Source of the DNA: Rhizophagus sp. LPA8_4_AMF
Lineage: Eukaryota > Glomeromycota > Glomeromycetes > Glomerales > Glomeraceae
Assembly: GCA_021464525.1 (NCBI GenBank)
Contig: JADRCO010000251.1
Span: forward strand, 1 to 40,951
DNA length: 40,951 nucleotides
Direction: 5' to 3'
Part shown: positions 40,946 through 40,951 of the stretch, in pieces
Layout: the number at the start of each line of letters is the position of its first letter
Position numbering within the stretch: the first letter of the stretch is position 1
Translations under genes and position numbers: made by a program
The notes under the pieces: generated by a model
What the model saw: the letters and a program-made list of their open reading frames with translations, nothing else
Databases searched by the model: none
What the model was told of the DNA's origin: nothing

Positions 40946-40951
40946 ACACCT

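Overview
The window looks like nuclear DNA of a filamentous fungus, most probably an arbuscular mycorrhizal fungus (Glomeromycotina, Rhizophagus-like). This is inferred from a very AT-rich background, many short GT-AG introns, standard eukaryotic housekeeping genes, and a local expansion of small, divergent HMG-box-like genes of the kind Glomeromycotina are known for. No database was searched. Exon joins were made by eye from splice signals, reading phase and family conservation. In every multi-exon gene given here the summed coding length is a multiple of three.

Left part (1-5.7 kb): no gene that I can support. It holds a 1.0-kb terminal-inverted-repeat element with a probable 8-bp target duplication, filled by five copies of a ~145-bp satellite; long AT-rich DNA; an isolated zinc-knuckle relic; and a 328-bp MITE-like element.

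Accessory cluster (5.7-20.2 kb): eight small genes in two classes. Class A (five: A1 5760-6218 -, A2 8817-9971 +, A3 12465-13554 +, A4 15808-16465 +, A5 17641-18486 -) and class B (three: B1 7182-7767 +, B2 14777-15387 -, B3 18962-20153 +) both have a short N-terminal beta-like block with an I/L-V-L core, followed by an HMG-box-like helical core. Three A/B pairs are divergently transcribed from shared intergenic regions (A1/B1, B2/A4, A5/B3); two of these regions carry duplicated or inverted promoter sequence. A2, A3 and A5 have Asn/Gln/Glu-rich tails built from a repeating unit around an F-E-N-S-E motif. In A2 and A3 this tail is split into reiterated exons, most of which end in the same N-L-F-x-L-G peptide directly before a GT donor. 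This cluster is the best candidate for an undescribed system: paired, divergently transcribed HMG-like regulators, formally like the HD1/HD2 pairs of basidiomycete mating loci. Function is inference only.

Core part (21.6-40.5 kb): conserved genes. They are a membrane-anchored short-chain dehydrogenase; a 23-exon Sac-domain phosphoinositide phosphatase of SAC2/INPP5F type with a 5-nt microexon; the cohesin kleisin Rad21 (14 exons), divergent from the mitoribosome assembly factor Rsm22/METTL17 (12 exons, one GC-AG intron); UMP-CMP kinase; a 65-residue predicted mitochondrial membrane protein whose stop lies 10 bp before the kinase start codon; the complex III subunit Qcr10, divergent from that small gene; and a FAR1/WRKY-GCM1-type zinc-finger factor with a long Gln-rich tail. 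The last 200 bases hold a small doubtful ORF and a GC-rich palindrome.
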